Shown here: piece by piece, positions 24,240 through 35,640 of the stretch
How the letters are laid out: each line of letters starts with the position of its first letter
How positions within the stretch are numbered: the stretch's first letter is position 1
Notes under the pieces: model-generated
Told to the model about the DNA's origin: nothing
Databases searched by the model: none
Seen by the model: only the letters and a program-made list of their open reading frames with translations
Assembly (NCBI RefSeq): GCF_030272615.1
Contig: NC_081408.1
Coordinates: 619,806,476-619,870,475, forward strand
DNA from: Cryptomeria japonica
Taxonomy: Eukaryota > Streptophyta > Pinopsida > Cupressales > Cupressaceae
Length of the DNA stretch: 64,000 bases
Reading direction: 5' to 3'
Program-made: the position numbers and the translations under genes

Positions 24240-25252
24240 ACACAATTGTTGTAGATAGATGATCGAAAGAAACTATACAAGAGGTTGGTCCTTTCGTTCT
24301 TGTCATCAAATTTTTTTTGCAAGTTCCTTTGCTTTTCTTGCATTCTCTTATTCACTTTGTTTAATGGTATTGGCTTTGGCAAAATATGGATCCTCAACCT
24401 CCTTAACCTCTCCATTTTGTGGTTGCCAGTTATAAAGATAAGTCGCTAGACATACCAATTGCCCCACTTATGATTCACTATCTTTCTGTCATCAAAATAT
24501 TTAGGTCTTAAAAATCTTTAATATCATCTATGATTGATCCATCACAAGGAAATCAATACATCTGATAAATTGGCTTTACTATCCATTCCTAAAATTTGAT
24601 ATAATTTGATCTTGTGTAACGAGAATCCCAAACATAAGTCCATAATTGAACAGGTTGCTCCTCCCCTTGGTTGTTTCTGACGTTAAGCCTCAATTCCTCG
24701 AGCCACATACCCCTAAAACGTCCATAGAATAAGATTAAATGCATAAAAATGAGTAAAAATTAAAATTAGGGCAATTATTAGGGCACAATTGTTGGAGATA
24801 GATGCTCGATAGCAACTGTACAAGAGGTTGGTCCTTTCATTCTTGTCATCAAGATTTTTTTGCCAGATTCTTTGCTTTCCTTTAATTCTCTTGTTCACTG
24901 TGTTTAATGGTATCTGCTTTGGAAAAATATGGATCCTCAACCTCCTTAACCTCTCCATTCTATGGCTGCCAGTTATAAAGACAAGTTGCTTCATAGCTTC
25001 TAGAGGGGTGAACAATTTTCTGTGACTGTAAACCCTTCCAACCCTCAAAATAGCCCTTTGTATGGATGCAACTTTTCTAGGTCAAAGGCCAACTACAAAT
25101 TGCAGAGGAGAAAACATCCATTCATGTGATGTTGCTAGGTTTATGTCAACACCAACTTTTTTGGTTACTATAACCATTAACTATGAGACAATTCTTTGTG
25201 ACTGTAAACCCTTCTAGCCCTCAAAATAGCCCTATGTATGGAAGCAACTTTT
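24240..25252 (-). repeat. Duplicated segments with unassigned coding-like sequence
   Basis: A block of about 204 bp at 24240-24443 recurs at 24783-24986 with the same orientation. A second block of about 60 bp (GACTGTAAACCCTTC, CTCAAAATAGCCC) occurs at about 25020 and 25198. On the - strand both large blocks encode MERLRRLRIHI(L/F)PK and DDKNERTNLLYS; the second is open from 25048 to 24713 and adds HRKLFTPLEAMKQLVFITG. I do not recognise this protein. Conservation of the frame between copies suggests a formerly coding source, perhaps a captured gene piece next to the CACTA element. Confidence 0.55.
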
Positions 25253-25609
25253 ATATGATTATTTAGGACTCTATGGGTAGTTGGTTGTACAATTTTCCCC
25301 ACTAAAAGAGTCTCTTCATTTTCTCTAGTTAGTAGATAAAAATCCTCATCCTGGGATGGCTCTTTATATCATAGTAGCAAAAATCGTTTGGGGAAAAAAT
25401 TAGCAAACCAAAAGTATAAGAATTTTTGGAAAAATCGAGAAAAAATCAGCAAAAAATCAGATTTAAGAAAAACATAAAAAATTGTAGAAAAAGAGACAAA
25501 TTTTTTTTTTTTAAAACTTAAGGGCATTTCCATAGCACAGAGATATAAAGGACAACTAAAATAGAGTTTAACCCATTAAATGTATAAATTTAATTTTTGT
25601 TGTTTATAT

Positions 25610-25905
25610 TCATATTGTCGATTCAATCTTTATGTCAGTAAGAGTTTGCCGCTTTTTAGTGGATGTCTGTTGTTCCACACTTCTAGCATATTCATCAATA
25701 TCAAGGTCCTTTAACACATAGGGATATTTTTTGACATGTTCAACTGCCATTTCTTGTGTTTCCTCATCCATATCATATATATCATGTCTTGCATCTTCAT
25801 AGTATACATCTTCAGCCATTTTCTTGGCTAGTTCATATGACTCTGGATGAATTATAGTATCATCCAATGGATCCATAACATGGTTCCCAGAAGTTGCTTG
25901 CCCAA
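25610..25905 (-). pseudogene. SPT6: SPT6-like exon, captured gene fragment
   Basis: SPT6 is a nuclear histone chaperone and transcription elongation factor that travels with RNA polymerase II. The fragment of about 97 codons reads GQATSGNHVMDPLDD, then IHPESYELAKKMAEDVYYED, then MAVEHVKKYPYVLKDLDIDEY and RQTLTDIKIE. IHPESYxLAxxxAxD followed by an LDxDxY line is the signature of the helix-hairpin-helix/DLD region of plant SPT6. The frame is open throughout. It starts and stops abruptly in A-rich sequence with no other SPT6 exon nearby. It lies antisense to, and about 0.7 kb from, a CACTA transposase, so transposon-mediated capture is the likeliest origin. Expression is not shown. Confidence 0.8.
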
Positions 25906-26452
25906 AAAAAAATTGGCAAAAAATCGGAAAAAATCAAATTTAAAAAAAAAAAAAAAAAAATTGTAGAAAAAGAGACAAAAACTATTTTTTAAAAAAACTT
26001 AAGGGCATTTCCATATCATAGACATATAAAGAGAAACTAAAATAGAGTTTAACCCATGAATCGTAGAAAATTAACAATTTTTGCAGCTTTTATACAATTA
26101 TTTTGGACTCTACGAGTAGTTGCTTGTACAATTTTCCCCACTGAAAGAGTCTCTTCATTTTCTCCAGTTAGCAGATAAAATTCCTCATCCTTGGATGGCT
26201 CTTTATATCATAGTAGCAAAAATCATTTGGGGAAAAAATCGACAAACCAAAAGTATAATTTTTTTTGAAAAAGAAGGAAAAAATTAAAAAAAAATTAGAT
26301 TTAAAAAAAAACATAACAAATTGTAGAAAAAGAGACAAAAACTATTTTTAAAAAAAACTTAAGGGCATTTCCATAGCATAGAGATATAAAGAGAAACTAA
26401 AATAGAGTTTAACCCATGAATTGTAGAAAATTTAATTTTTGTTGTTTATATT

Positions 26453-26539
26453 CATATTTCCTATTCAATCTTTATGTCAGTAAGAGTTTCCCACTTTTAA
26501 TTGGATGTTTGTTGTTCCACACTTCTAGCATATTCATCA
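26453..26539 (-). pseudogene. SPT6-like exon, second truncated copy
   Basis: This is the end of the duplicated unit and repeats only the last 28 or so codons of the SPT6-like exon (DEYARSVEQQTS, then ETLTDIKIE). It has a stop where the first copy has a Lys/Arg codon. It is cut off at DEYA, exactly where the CACTA-like sequence begins. Confidence 0.75.
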
Positions 26540-26559
26540 TTAACCACCATCCAATATTC

Positions 26560-29447
26560 TACCTTTCTCATACCGAGAATTATCTGCCATTATGAAAGAT
26601 ATTGGAATAGATGTCCTAATGATCATATTATATATCATAAACAACATGAATTTGCAATAGAATACCTTGAATGTCATATGAGTAGATATCGAACAGATCA
26701 ACTAACAAAAAAGGTACCTCACAAGGTTGTTCGTTATATTCCCATTATTCAATGTTTACAATGATTATTTAGGTGTGAAAGCTTTGTGCAATTAATGGAT
26801 TACCATGCATGCAATAGAAGTCAAGATGACATTATTCTAATGCCTATGGATGGTTATGCATTTATGGACATAGACAAAAAGTGGCCACACTTTAAAGAAG
26901 AACCTCATAATCTCAATCTTTCATTGGCAGTGGCCGGTGTCAATCCTTTTGGAGAGTTGAGATCTACTTACTCGGTGTGGCCTATTTTTGTTATCAACAA
27001 TAATATTTCTCCATGGATGTCAGTAAAGAGGGAGCACGTAATGTTGGCAATGATTGTTCCAGGTTTTTTTTTCATTTAATAGTCATCCACATTAAATTAT
27101 AAATATTGCAGCAAAAATGGTCATAATAATTATGTAATGTTTTTGTTCATTCAACTAGGTTTAGTACCAAGTTAAAGATATGAATGTATATATTGAGCCT
27201 CTTATCGATGAGTTGTTGGAGTTATGGAAGGGTGTCACTATGTATGACATCTCTAGACCAATAGGAAAAAGATAATTTCAATTCCATGAAATGTTTGTAT
27301 GGACAATTCATGATTCCCTAGGGCTAACATATTTTTGTGGTATGTTATAGTGATCAACTTGTGCATAATTATAAATATAAAAAATTATCATATTTAATTC
27401 AATTATACATGATCTTGTAGGTCTTTAAACAAAGGAAAAATTTGCATGTCAAGTTTGTGGTCCAAAGATAAAATATCATCATTTAAATAGTTTAGGAAAG
27501 TAGGTGTTTTATCAAGATAGGCACTTCCTCCACAAAAATCATAAGTATTGAAATACTTAAAAACATATTTTCAATGGGAAAGAAGAGACTACATCAAAGC
27601 CACAAAGAATGACACCTTGCTTATGGAAGTTGGAATATGATAGAATTAATCGTCAAGGTAATGTCATTCCATCTAATGGTTTATGTTTGGAATTTATATT
27701 TTTATATTGTGTTTTGTTTATTGATGATGTAATTGATGATAATTGTCATTGTTAACTTTTGTAACTTATATGCCTTGTGAAGGTCGTCAAGGAATTAATG
27801 ACCACCTTCCAAAGGGACTAAAGAGTTATCCTAGACAATTTAGTAGGTTTCCCTACTACGAGCAGCTACAAATTATGCATTTATTTGATACTATACCTAT
27901 TGGAAAGAACATAATAGAGACATTATGGAAAATATTGGATGGAAGGTGTGACAAAGAAAAAATTGTCAAAATTTGTAAAGACATTCAGGAATCCAATCGT
28001 GCAATGATTAATGTCATTCAATCAAATAGCGAAGGAGACCAGATTAATATAAGTGTCTTTCCTTGGTTTTTAACGGAGTAGCAAATAAATGCTATAAAAG
28101 AAGACATACAAAAAAATCAATTTCCCATAGGATTTTCTGCAAACATAAATAATCTCATAACAAAGAAACATGAATTTTGGCTAGGGATGAAAATGCATGA
28201 TTGGCATACCTTCATTAAGGTAATTCATGTTATTGTGTATTTACTATATATTTGTATACTGCATGTACTTTTCATTGTATTATGTTATAAAACAATGAAA
28301 ATGATCATTTTATAATTGTTGTAGTACATTCTACCTCTATCTCTCCCAGACCACTTCAATAATAATATCAAGCAATTTATATATGATCTTGGAAAATACA
28401 TGAGGTAAGTACTGATATTTGGTCAATTTGTAGTGATATTATTTGTTATGTAATATATTTTATATTATTTTGTAAAGTCTCATTAATATATTTGCATCTT
28501 GAATCTCTTGTAGGTGGTTGTCATCTAAAGAAATCCATAAAGAAGATATAAAATATTGAAAGAGAAAAATTCCTCGTCTAATGTGTGAAATGCAAAAGTG
28601 TCTACCTTCAACTTTTTTTAAGGCACAAGAACACTACCTCATACACCAAGTTGAGGAGATTGAATAGTGTGACCTGTACACACAAGGTCAATGTGGATGG
28701 TTGAGAGGCACTTGAAATTTTTGAAGTATTTGGTTTGAAAAAGCATGCATCTTGAGGGTTCTATGGTGGAGGGATATATGGTATACCAGACTATGGTGTA
28801 CATTACTGAATACCTTCCTAAGTTTGCAACAAAGATCCATGTAGATCGTATTTGGGATCCCAACTCCATTAACAAATTTGAAGGGGAGTACCTAATGGGG
28901 AAGGGTAGAATGAGGAAAGTGAGAGGTAATTATTTGATATTGCAGATATTTTTATATATATTGCAATGAATTTATTCATAATCTTCAATATACTTTAGTT
29001 GTAAATTTCTAGTTATTTTTTGTATAGTTGCTCGAGGGTGGGATGCACTACATTTGTATGTTGTAAACAATCTTGATTGGATGATGGTATGGATTCAATT
29101 ATGTCAACAATGTAGTTGCGCATTAACATGGGAAGGTGTGGCTTCATTGGTTAAAGAATCTCATCGTAATGGAGATTCTAGTGTTACAAAAAGGGAATTT
29201 TTTTTATCATATGGTTTAAGAGATAAACATGTACGTATAAATATATTAATCACCCATATTATTTAATTTTCTTACAATTGTAATGATGTACACATTATAT
29301 ATTTTTGACATTTTGCAGGTGAAACACTATAAGGCTATGTGGTGCAATGGTCATAAATTTCGCACCAAAAAGTTGGATGACACAAAGAAAACTTGTGGTT
29401 CTCGAATAAGTGCAATATTTCAAGGGACTAATGTTTTGTCTATTAGA
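26560..29447 (+). pseudogene. CACTA (En/Spm) TNP2 transposase, with introns
   Basis: TNP2 catalyses excision and insertion of CACTA elements. Exon-like blocks follow the TNP2 order. The first (26560-27063) has ERYWNRCPNDHIIY, KKVPHKVVRYIP, and LSLAVAGVNPFGELRSTYSV then WPIFVI (RNase H-like core region). Others are VYIEPLIDELLELWKG (about 27190), EKFACQVCG (about 27435), the DUF4218-like KKHEFWLGMKMHDWHTFIK (about 28160-28219), LPLSLPDHFN and MVEGYMVYQTMVYITEYLP (about 28760), and a final MWCNGHKFRTKKLDDTKK (about 29337). Five introns at 28220, 28405, 28926, 29231 and 27341 keep GT/AG ends. Several stops remain, for example TGA at 26761. The right part is cut at 29453 by the copia D LTR. Element ends are not seen. 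Confidence 0.85.
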
Positions 29448-29452
29448 ATAAT

Positions 29453-30511
29453 TGATGGACAACTAAGAGGGGGGGTGAATCAGTTGTCAATGGATTATAT
29501 TAATCAAATCACTTTATAACCTTTAACCGAAGCACATGAACATTGAATACCGAAATAGCAAAAAATAGATATCGATAAGCAATAAAACTTGAGAATGAAA
29601 TAGAGAATTAACACAATACAACCATACCACATAACACCATGATTTGTACGTGGAAAACCCGATAAAGGGAAAAAATATGGTGGGAAGCCTACTCATAGTC
29701 AGATGATACTTCTACAGAAAGTATGTGGTACAATAAGAGGCTTGCACATGCAGGAAGGCATACTGCTCATTACAAAGGAGTCTCATTGACTACAGAGAGG
29801 TTATAACCACCTCAAGATAATTGGACAACAATCCAAAAGAATGAACTGCTAGTGATAGCTGATTACAGTCTCGGTTAAGCTCAATACCAAAGGCCTTTGA
29901 CCTCTTACATAAACCCAATTCGATCACCTATGATCAACCAAATATCCTTCACATACGATATTTCATTCCACGACCATGAACATTACAACTATGATCTACA
30001 ATGAGATCTTACATCAGTTTATACAAACCCTAAGGCCTAAGCCAATTAGATCAGCCACCTAAAAGATATTACAATAAGATCATTACATACATCCATATTA
30101 CAATGATATGTTGTGTCGTCTTTAGACCAAAACAACATTAACCAATCCATAAACCATCTCGGTAACATGTAGAGAACACATTAACATGATATTGGTCCAT
30201 AACCTAAATAGGTACTATACCTAATTAGATTCACCATGTCAAAGCGATGTCTCCAATTAGTTGAGGAACGATCAAGGATCACCTTCTGCATCCTGAGTTC
30301 CATCTAGAAGCCGCACCAACACCACTTATGCATCTTATCAAAGATTCTCAGTAAAAGCTCTACCGGTAAAACCTTAAACCCTTATCGGTAACACTAGTTC
30401 TTCTACTGGTAACCAAAACCTATCTACTGATAACCAACCATAATAGCTAGTGTTATCATCAATGACAAAACATCAATGCAACACATTATCAATTCCTCCA
30501 TATTGCCAACA
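29453..30511 (-). repeat. Copia D 3' LTR (1,059 bp)
   Basis: Read on the - strand it begins TGTTGGCAATATGGAGG and ends with CACCCCCCCTCTTAGTTGTC followed by CATCA. It contains the copia box (reverse complement of GTACGTGGAAAACCC and GATAAAGGGAAAAA). The flank on the CACTA side is ATAAT. Confidence 0.9.
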
Positions 30512-30904
30512 ATCTCCCCCTTTGGAATTCATGGAAACACTAGATGTGAAAAAGAAAACATGTAAGTGCCGAGAAATGCCAAACATTTGTCATAAAAGAT
30601 ATAACAATGAAAAACTGAAAAATCTCAACAACTCCCCGTGAGGAGTGCAGTCCAATCTGAAACTGATTTGAAACATATTATGATTTTTTTTACATATAAC
30701 TCTCCCCCTTTGACATCAATGCCAAAGATATGACATAGATATCAAAATCTTGTGAATCTCAAAGCTGACTACTCCTGAGTAGTAGCACCACTACATCAAC
30801 CCGAAGCAAAGGATAAAGCTGATGATGCATGTCGGATTGATGCTAACCTATATTACTTAAGTCTCTGTCAGAGGGGTAGATACCCCTAGCCTATCTCTCA
30901 AATA
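30512..30904 (-). other. Copia D 3' noncoding region, polypurine tracts
   Basis: The tract next to the LTR is at 30512-30525 (CCAAAGGGGGAGAT on the - strand). A second, GTCAAAGGGGGAGAG, lies at about 30701-30714. There is no ORF between pol and the LTR. Confidence 0.85.
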
Positions 30905-31725
30905 TTAAAATGATTCCTTAGACAACAATTTAGTGAATATATCTATAATCTTCTCTTTAGTGTTCACATAAACCAATTTGACTTCCTTTTCCTCCACCTT
31001 TTCCTTCAAAAAGTTATATTTTATTGAAATGTGCTTAGTCTTAGAGTGAAATATCAGATTCTTAGATATGTCAATAGCTGCGGAGTTATCACAATAGATA
31101 ACTACTAGTTCACTACAATTTACCTTGATATCCTTCAACATTTTCTTCATCCACAAGACTTGAGTGCAATTAGTTGCTGCTACAACGTATTCAGCTTCTG
31201 CAGTAGATAAGGAAATACATGACTTTTTTTGCTGATCTATGAAACTAATTTATTTCCAAGAAAGAAAACTCCACCAAAAGTGGTCTTCATGTCATGAGTA
31301 TCTCCTGCCCAATCTGAATTTGTATATGCACATAAAGTGAAGTTATAATCTTTAGAATACCATAAGCCATATTTTGTTGTTCCTTGCAAGTACTGGAATA
31401 TCCTCTTTACTGCACATTCATGATTTTCTTTAGGATTACTTTGATATCTTAGAACAATACTTATTGCATTCATAATATTTGGTCTAGTCTGAGTTAGATA
31501 TAACAAGCCACCAATCATAGACTTATACCTTGTCAAATTTACTGGTGCAGATGTGTCTTTGATAGATAATTTCTCACTTATCACCATAGGAGTACTTAGC
31601 AGTTTGTAATTATCTATACCAAACTTCTTCAACAATTCCCTTAGATACTTATTTTGATAGATAAAAATTCCTTTGTCAGTTTGAGTAATCTGCAAACCTA
31701 AGAAAAATCTCATCTCACCAATCAT
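30905..31725 (-). pseudogene. Copia D RNase H
   Basis: Motifs on the - strand are IGEMRFFLGLQITQTDKG, GGLLYLTQTRPNIMNAI, AYTNSDWAGDTHDMKTTFG (normally DADW and RKSTSG), then KHISIKYNFLKEKVEEKE, and TKEKIIDIFTKLLSKESF at the end. The frame changes near 31230, between WAG...FLG and the later part. Catalytic Asp of DADW is changed to Ser-Asp context, so activity is lost even without the frameshift. Confidence 0.9.
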
Positions 31726-32400
31726 AGAATTTCAGATTCATCTTCATATTATTAGAGAATTCCATGCACAATTTATCTTCACCTCCAAAAATGATATCAT
31801 CAAAAAATACTTCAATAATTAGAATATCACCATTAGTGATCTTGTAATATAAATTACTATAAGTACTGCCCTTAGTAAAACCAAGCTTCAAAAGATATTT
31901 GTCTGACCTTGCATACCAAGCTTTAGGAGCTTGTTTCAATCCATATAATGATTTCCTTAACTTGAAAACCATATCTTTGTCATCTATCGATGAAAATCCA
32001 TCAGTCTTCTTAATGTATACTTCTTCCTCAAATTCACCATTCAAAAATGCACATTTAACATCCATTTTACATAGGCAAGAAATAATCTAACTGCTTCAAT
32101 TCTAGCTACTGGTGCAAATGTCTCACCATAATCAATTCCTTCCGTTTGAGAATATCCTTTACAAACCAGTCTAGCCTTGTTTCTTACAACTTGACTATCC
32201 TCATTTAGTTTATTTCTAAAAACCCATTTAGTTCCAATAACATTCTTATTTTTAGGTCAGGGAACTAAAGTCCAAGTCCTATTCTTCTCTATCTGATCTA
32301 ATTCATCTTCCATAGCCTTTAACCAATGTTTATCTTTACAAGCTTCAATAACAGATGTCGGTTCAATTTGAGAAATAAGACATACCTCTTCATTTGCTAG
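31715..32400 (-). pseudogene. Copia D reverse transcriptase
   Basis: It reads [18 protein letters not shown], then [20 protein letters not shown], then [14 protein letters not shown]. The catalytic YVDD motif has become FFDD. The N-terminal RT part ([34 protein letters not shown]) lies at about 32070-32190 in other frames. It is disrupted by frameshifts near 32066 and 31715. Confidence 0.9.
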
Positions 32401-32639
32401 TCTTTTTCTTTTCATAACTCTCTTGTTCCTATCTTCAATGATTTGATCTTCAGAATGATTTAACCTTACATACCTTGGTGTCTTCTAAACTTCAAGTTCA
32501 TTGTTCTAATCATCAGTCACAGTTGAATTTTTGGATTGTACTGGTGTAACTATCTTAGTGTCTTGTACCTGTTGAGGCATTTCCACTTATCTATCATATG
32601 ATATAGATTTATTTACTCATCCACTTTCACAATTGCACT

Positions 32640-32945
32640 CTCCATAATTTTCTATAATCTTTTGTTATAACATTTATATGATTTGCTCTTAATTAAATAT
32701 CCAAGAAATATCCCTTCATCACATATAGGATCAAACTTTCCAATTGAATCATCCCTTCGAATATAACACCTACGTCCAAAACTTCTGAAATATTTAACAG
32801 TAGGTGTATGTCCAAACCATAATTCATAAGGAGTCTTACCGGTTTCACCTTTGATATGAGCTTTGTTAAATGTGTAGACTATTGTACCCACTTTTTCTCT
32901 CCAGTAGATGTGAGGCAATTTGGCTTCCATCATCAAGGTTCTTGT
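32640..32945 (-). pseudogene. Copia D integrase, C-terminal end
   Basis: KLPHIYWREKVGTIVYTFNK, GETGKTPYELWFGHTPTVK and FDPICDEGIFLGYLIKSKSY match the integrase C-terminal line of copias A and C. The catalytic core would lie to the right but the match stops at 32945. Just before the break a few residues are missing relative to copia C (the line after RKNRT). Confidence 0.88.
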
Positions 32946-34101
32946 TGATGAATACTAAGAGGGGGGGTGAATTAGTATGCCAAAAATTACTGAACTCAAA
33001 CACTTAAACAGTTTAGCAGTAAACCAGTTAACACAAATGCAAACCAAATAGCAAATAAGACATTCACCCACAGAAGCACAATCACCATAACACAAGAGAT
33101 TTTGACATCGAAACCCAAATGGGAAAAATCACAGTGAGATGAAACTCACAAGTAACTATATGCAGAATAGTAACCAGACCGATTAAGGTCAGACCGATTA
33201 AGACCATACAATGTTCTTTACCAGAACATATCCCATTAGGAATCTCAATCTCTGTTAGGAGATAAGTCCGATTAAAGACTACCTTGTGAGAGGATTTCAG
33301 ATCCATAGTTGTGAACCACCATGTTAGAGGATTTACAAAGGCTTTGCCAAGCCTACCCGGTTAAGGGTTTCAGACTTGCCGAAGATGTGAGTAATCAACA
33401 AGTGAGTGATCTAAATACTAGCACAGTATACTTGGTTAGATCCTTGATAGCTCATTGTTAATGCATTTCAGCATTACTTTAGTCTTCAAAATCTCCACAC
33501 TTTGTTTCTTCACACAGACTTAATCTCCTTCTGTGATCACACATGCGAAAATCTCATCAACCATACAAAACCCTAGCAACTACTAAAACCCTAGACATTA
33601 TGTCCTTATAAAGGAATCTGACTTCATGTCAGTCCATTAGGATTACATTGCAAGTTCCTAGGTTCAGTGCATCTAGACACATTTGGTAACACGACACAGA
33701 GTCACCGCCAAAGTGTTGGTGGATGATAACTCATCAAAAAAATAATACTGGTTGGTAACTCATCATAGAGTAATACCGGTTCATACATTTACCTATTACC
33801 GGTTCACACATTTTACCGATTACCAGTTTGTCAAAATGATGACTGGGAAAAATGATAACAACCGCTTTGTTTCTTCATACTGCTTTGGTATCCTCAAACT
33901 GCTTGAGGTCTTCATACTACTTGGGTCTTCATATCGCTTGAGATCGGTAAACACTTTCTGCAAAACACTAATAGTCTAAAGACTATAATACCGGTTGGAG
34001 AAAATACCGGTTGAGCATAACTCATACATACAAAAAGTGATCTCAAAGCAAGTGTGTGTCCATCAATGACAATCACAACATCATCATCAAAAATGCCAAC
34101 A
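32946..34101 (-). repeat. Element 1, 3' LTR
   Basis: On the - strand it starts TGTTGGCATTTTTGATG and ends with CACCCCCCCTCTTAGTATTC then ATCA. It contains the copia box (TTTTTCCCATTTGGGTTTC). Confidence 0.93.
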
Positions 34102-34320
34102 ATCTCCTCCTTTGGCATTGATGGCAACACTTAGGAAAAATTTTGACATCTAAGTGTTTTACAATAAAAATATGCCATAATCAAAATTACTCCCCCTAAG
34201 CATATACACTATCCCTTTTGCAAAAAATACAATGTATACTACTCCCTTATAGAGATAAACATGAAAGTATACATAACATGCGTCAAAATTTTAAATACAG
34301 AATACTACTCCCCCTTTTCC
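34102..34320 (-). other. Element 1 polypurine tracts
   Basis: Three tracts on the - strand: AAAGGAGGAGAT next to the LTR (34102-34113), CTTAGGGGGAGTAA at about 34187-34200, and AAAAGGGGGAGTAG at about 34303-34317. This is the multiple-tract pattern of Sireviruses. Confidence 0.8.
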
Positions 34321-35269
34321 AACAATGACAAAGTATTACAGAATAACCCCCATTTCTCGTTATCATTAATATAATAAATGTTTATGACAATAATGAGTGA
34401 AACTTATCAAAAATCGATTTAAAATCTTGCATAAATGTCTTCATGGATAAGGACCATGACTCAAGCAATGAGGTAGCAACCTCACTTTCCATTTGCATCT
34501 GGGATACCTATTCCTCCATGGCATCCAAGGTACTCATCTCTTGAGTGACCGTTAAGGCATCCAGATTAAGATAGCACTTCTGAAGTATTTGCAATCATGG
34601 TGGTAGAACCAGTTGAAGTTCTTGCAAATCTCCAGTCTAGTTGGTGATTTCCAACTTTATTCTAGTAGTTTGGAGTTGAAACCGGTGAATGGTTTGCCCA
34701 TATGTGGTGAAGGAATCATAGGGCGTCTTGAAGGTGCTTATGTATGCCTACAAATTAGATTGTAGATTGTCTTTCTGAGCAAGCACATCATCATAGAATA
34801 GATGGGGTTGGCTTATCTTACTGAGTAGTAAATTCCCCTCATCCATAGCATCTCTTATTTCTTTCTGCACTTTCTGAAGTTCAGACTAGAGCTCATTTAA
34901 TTTCTTCACTAAGGCAGTGTTCAGTGCCTTTTGATGCTTCTTTTGTGCATTGGCTTTAGTAACATCTTCCAGGCATTGCACTTGGTCCTCTACAACTATG
35001 CATAAAAGTTTCAGTTGGGTCAGAGATGAATTGGTACTGGGGAGGTTGGTACCGGGTATCAAATTGGTAAGAGTTTCCACTGCAGTTTGAATAACATCAT
35101 GTTCCTTCTTCCTCCTTAGCGCTTCTAGTCACTGTTGGGCAAGCTTAATGCTTTGCAGCAACTCCATTTCATTTGCAAATTGGAGGTCAATGGGACTGGT
35201 AATATCAGCTAGTTTGGCTTGACTACCGGTTGCCTTTGGGGTCTCCACTTGTGTTCTCTTTGTCGCTTC

Positions 35270-35640
35270 CTCCTTCTCTTTGGCTGTTTGTTTTTCCTCT
35301 TCAGCCTTCTTTTGCTCCTCTGCTTCTTTCTTTCTCTTTTCTTCTTCCTTCTTTCTATCTTCTTCTTTCCACTTCTCTTCTTCTTTCTTCTTCTCCTCTT
35401 CCTATTTCTTGTTCTCCTCTTCCTTTTTCTTCTCCTCCTCCTCCTATTTCTTTTTCTCCTCTTCCTCTTTCTTCTTCTCCTCTTCCTTTTTTTTCTTCTC
35501 CTCTTCCTTTTTCTCCTTCTCCTCTTCCTTTTTCTTCTTCTCCTCCTCTTTCTTCTTCTCCTCTTCCTTTTGCTTCTTCTCCTCTTCCTCTTTACTCTTT
35601 TTCTCTTTCTTTGCTTCCACTTTATAAGCCTTGTCTTTAT
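35270..35640 (-). repeat. Element 1 ORF2 Lys/Glu-rich tract
   Basis: The purine-rich - strand encodes alternating KKK and EEE blocks in the ORF2 frame, with two TAG stops. Arg/Lys-rich and Leu/Phe- or Ser-rich readings of other frames and the other strand are shadows. Element 2 has the equivalent tract at about 52850-53220. Confidence 0.85.

Larger units (their letters stand above)
25250..26540. repeat. Tandem segmental duplication, two units of about 0.85 and 0.45 kb
   Basis: A unit starting GGACTCTA(T/C)G(G/A)GTAGTTG recurs at about 25261 and 26110. Each is followed by TTGTACAATTTTCCCCACT, GATGGCTCTTTATATCATAG, an A-rich run, and AACTTAAGGGCATTTCCATA. The last segment appears three times (about 25517, 25997 and 26357). 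The first and third copies run on into the SPT6-like exon; the middle copy does not. The second unit ends inside that exon, where the CACTA sequence begins. Confidence 0.85.
29453..32945 (-). mobile_element. Copia element D, 3' half only
   Basis: A 3' LTR, polypurine tracts, RNase H, RT and the last part of integrase lie in order on the - strand. The gag, protease, most of integrase and the 5' LTR are absent: the sequence stops at 32945 where the LTR of gag+ORF2 element 1 begins, and does not resume at 41050. It inserted into the CACTA gene at 29453, but the far half of that gene is also missing. Confidence 0.9.

Noticed and set aside
25610-25905. Functional SPT6 host gene
   Set aside because: Only one exon-sized piece is present, with no flanking exons for several kb on either side and a truncated duplicate nearby.
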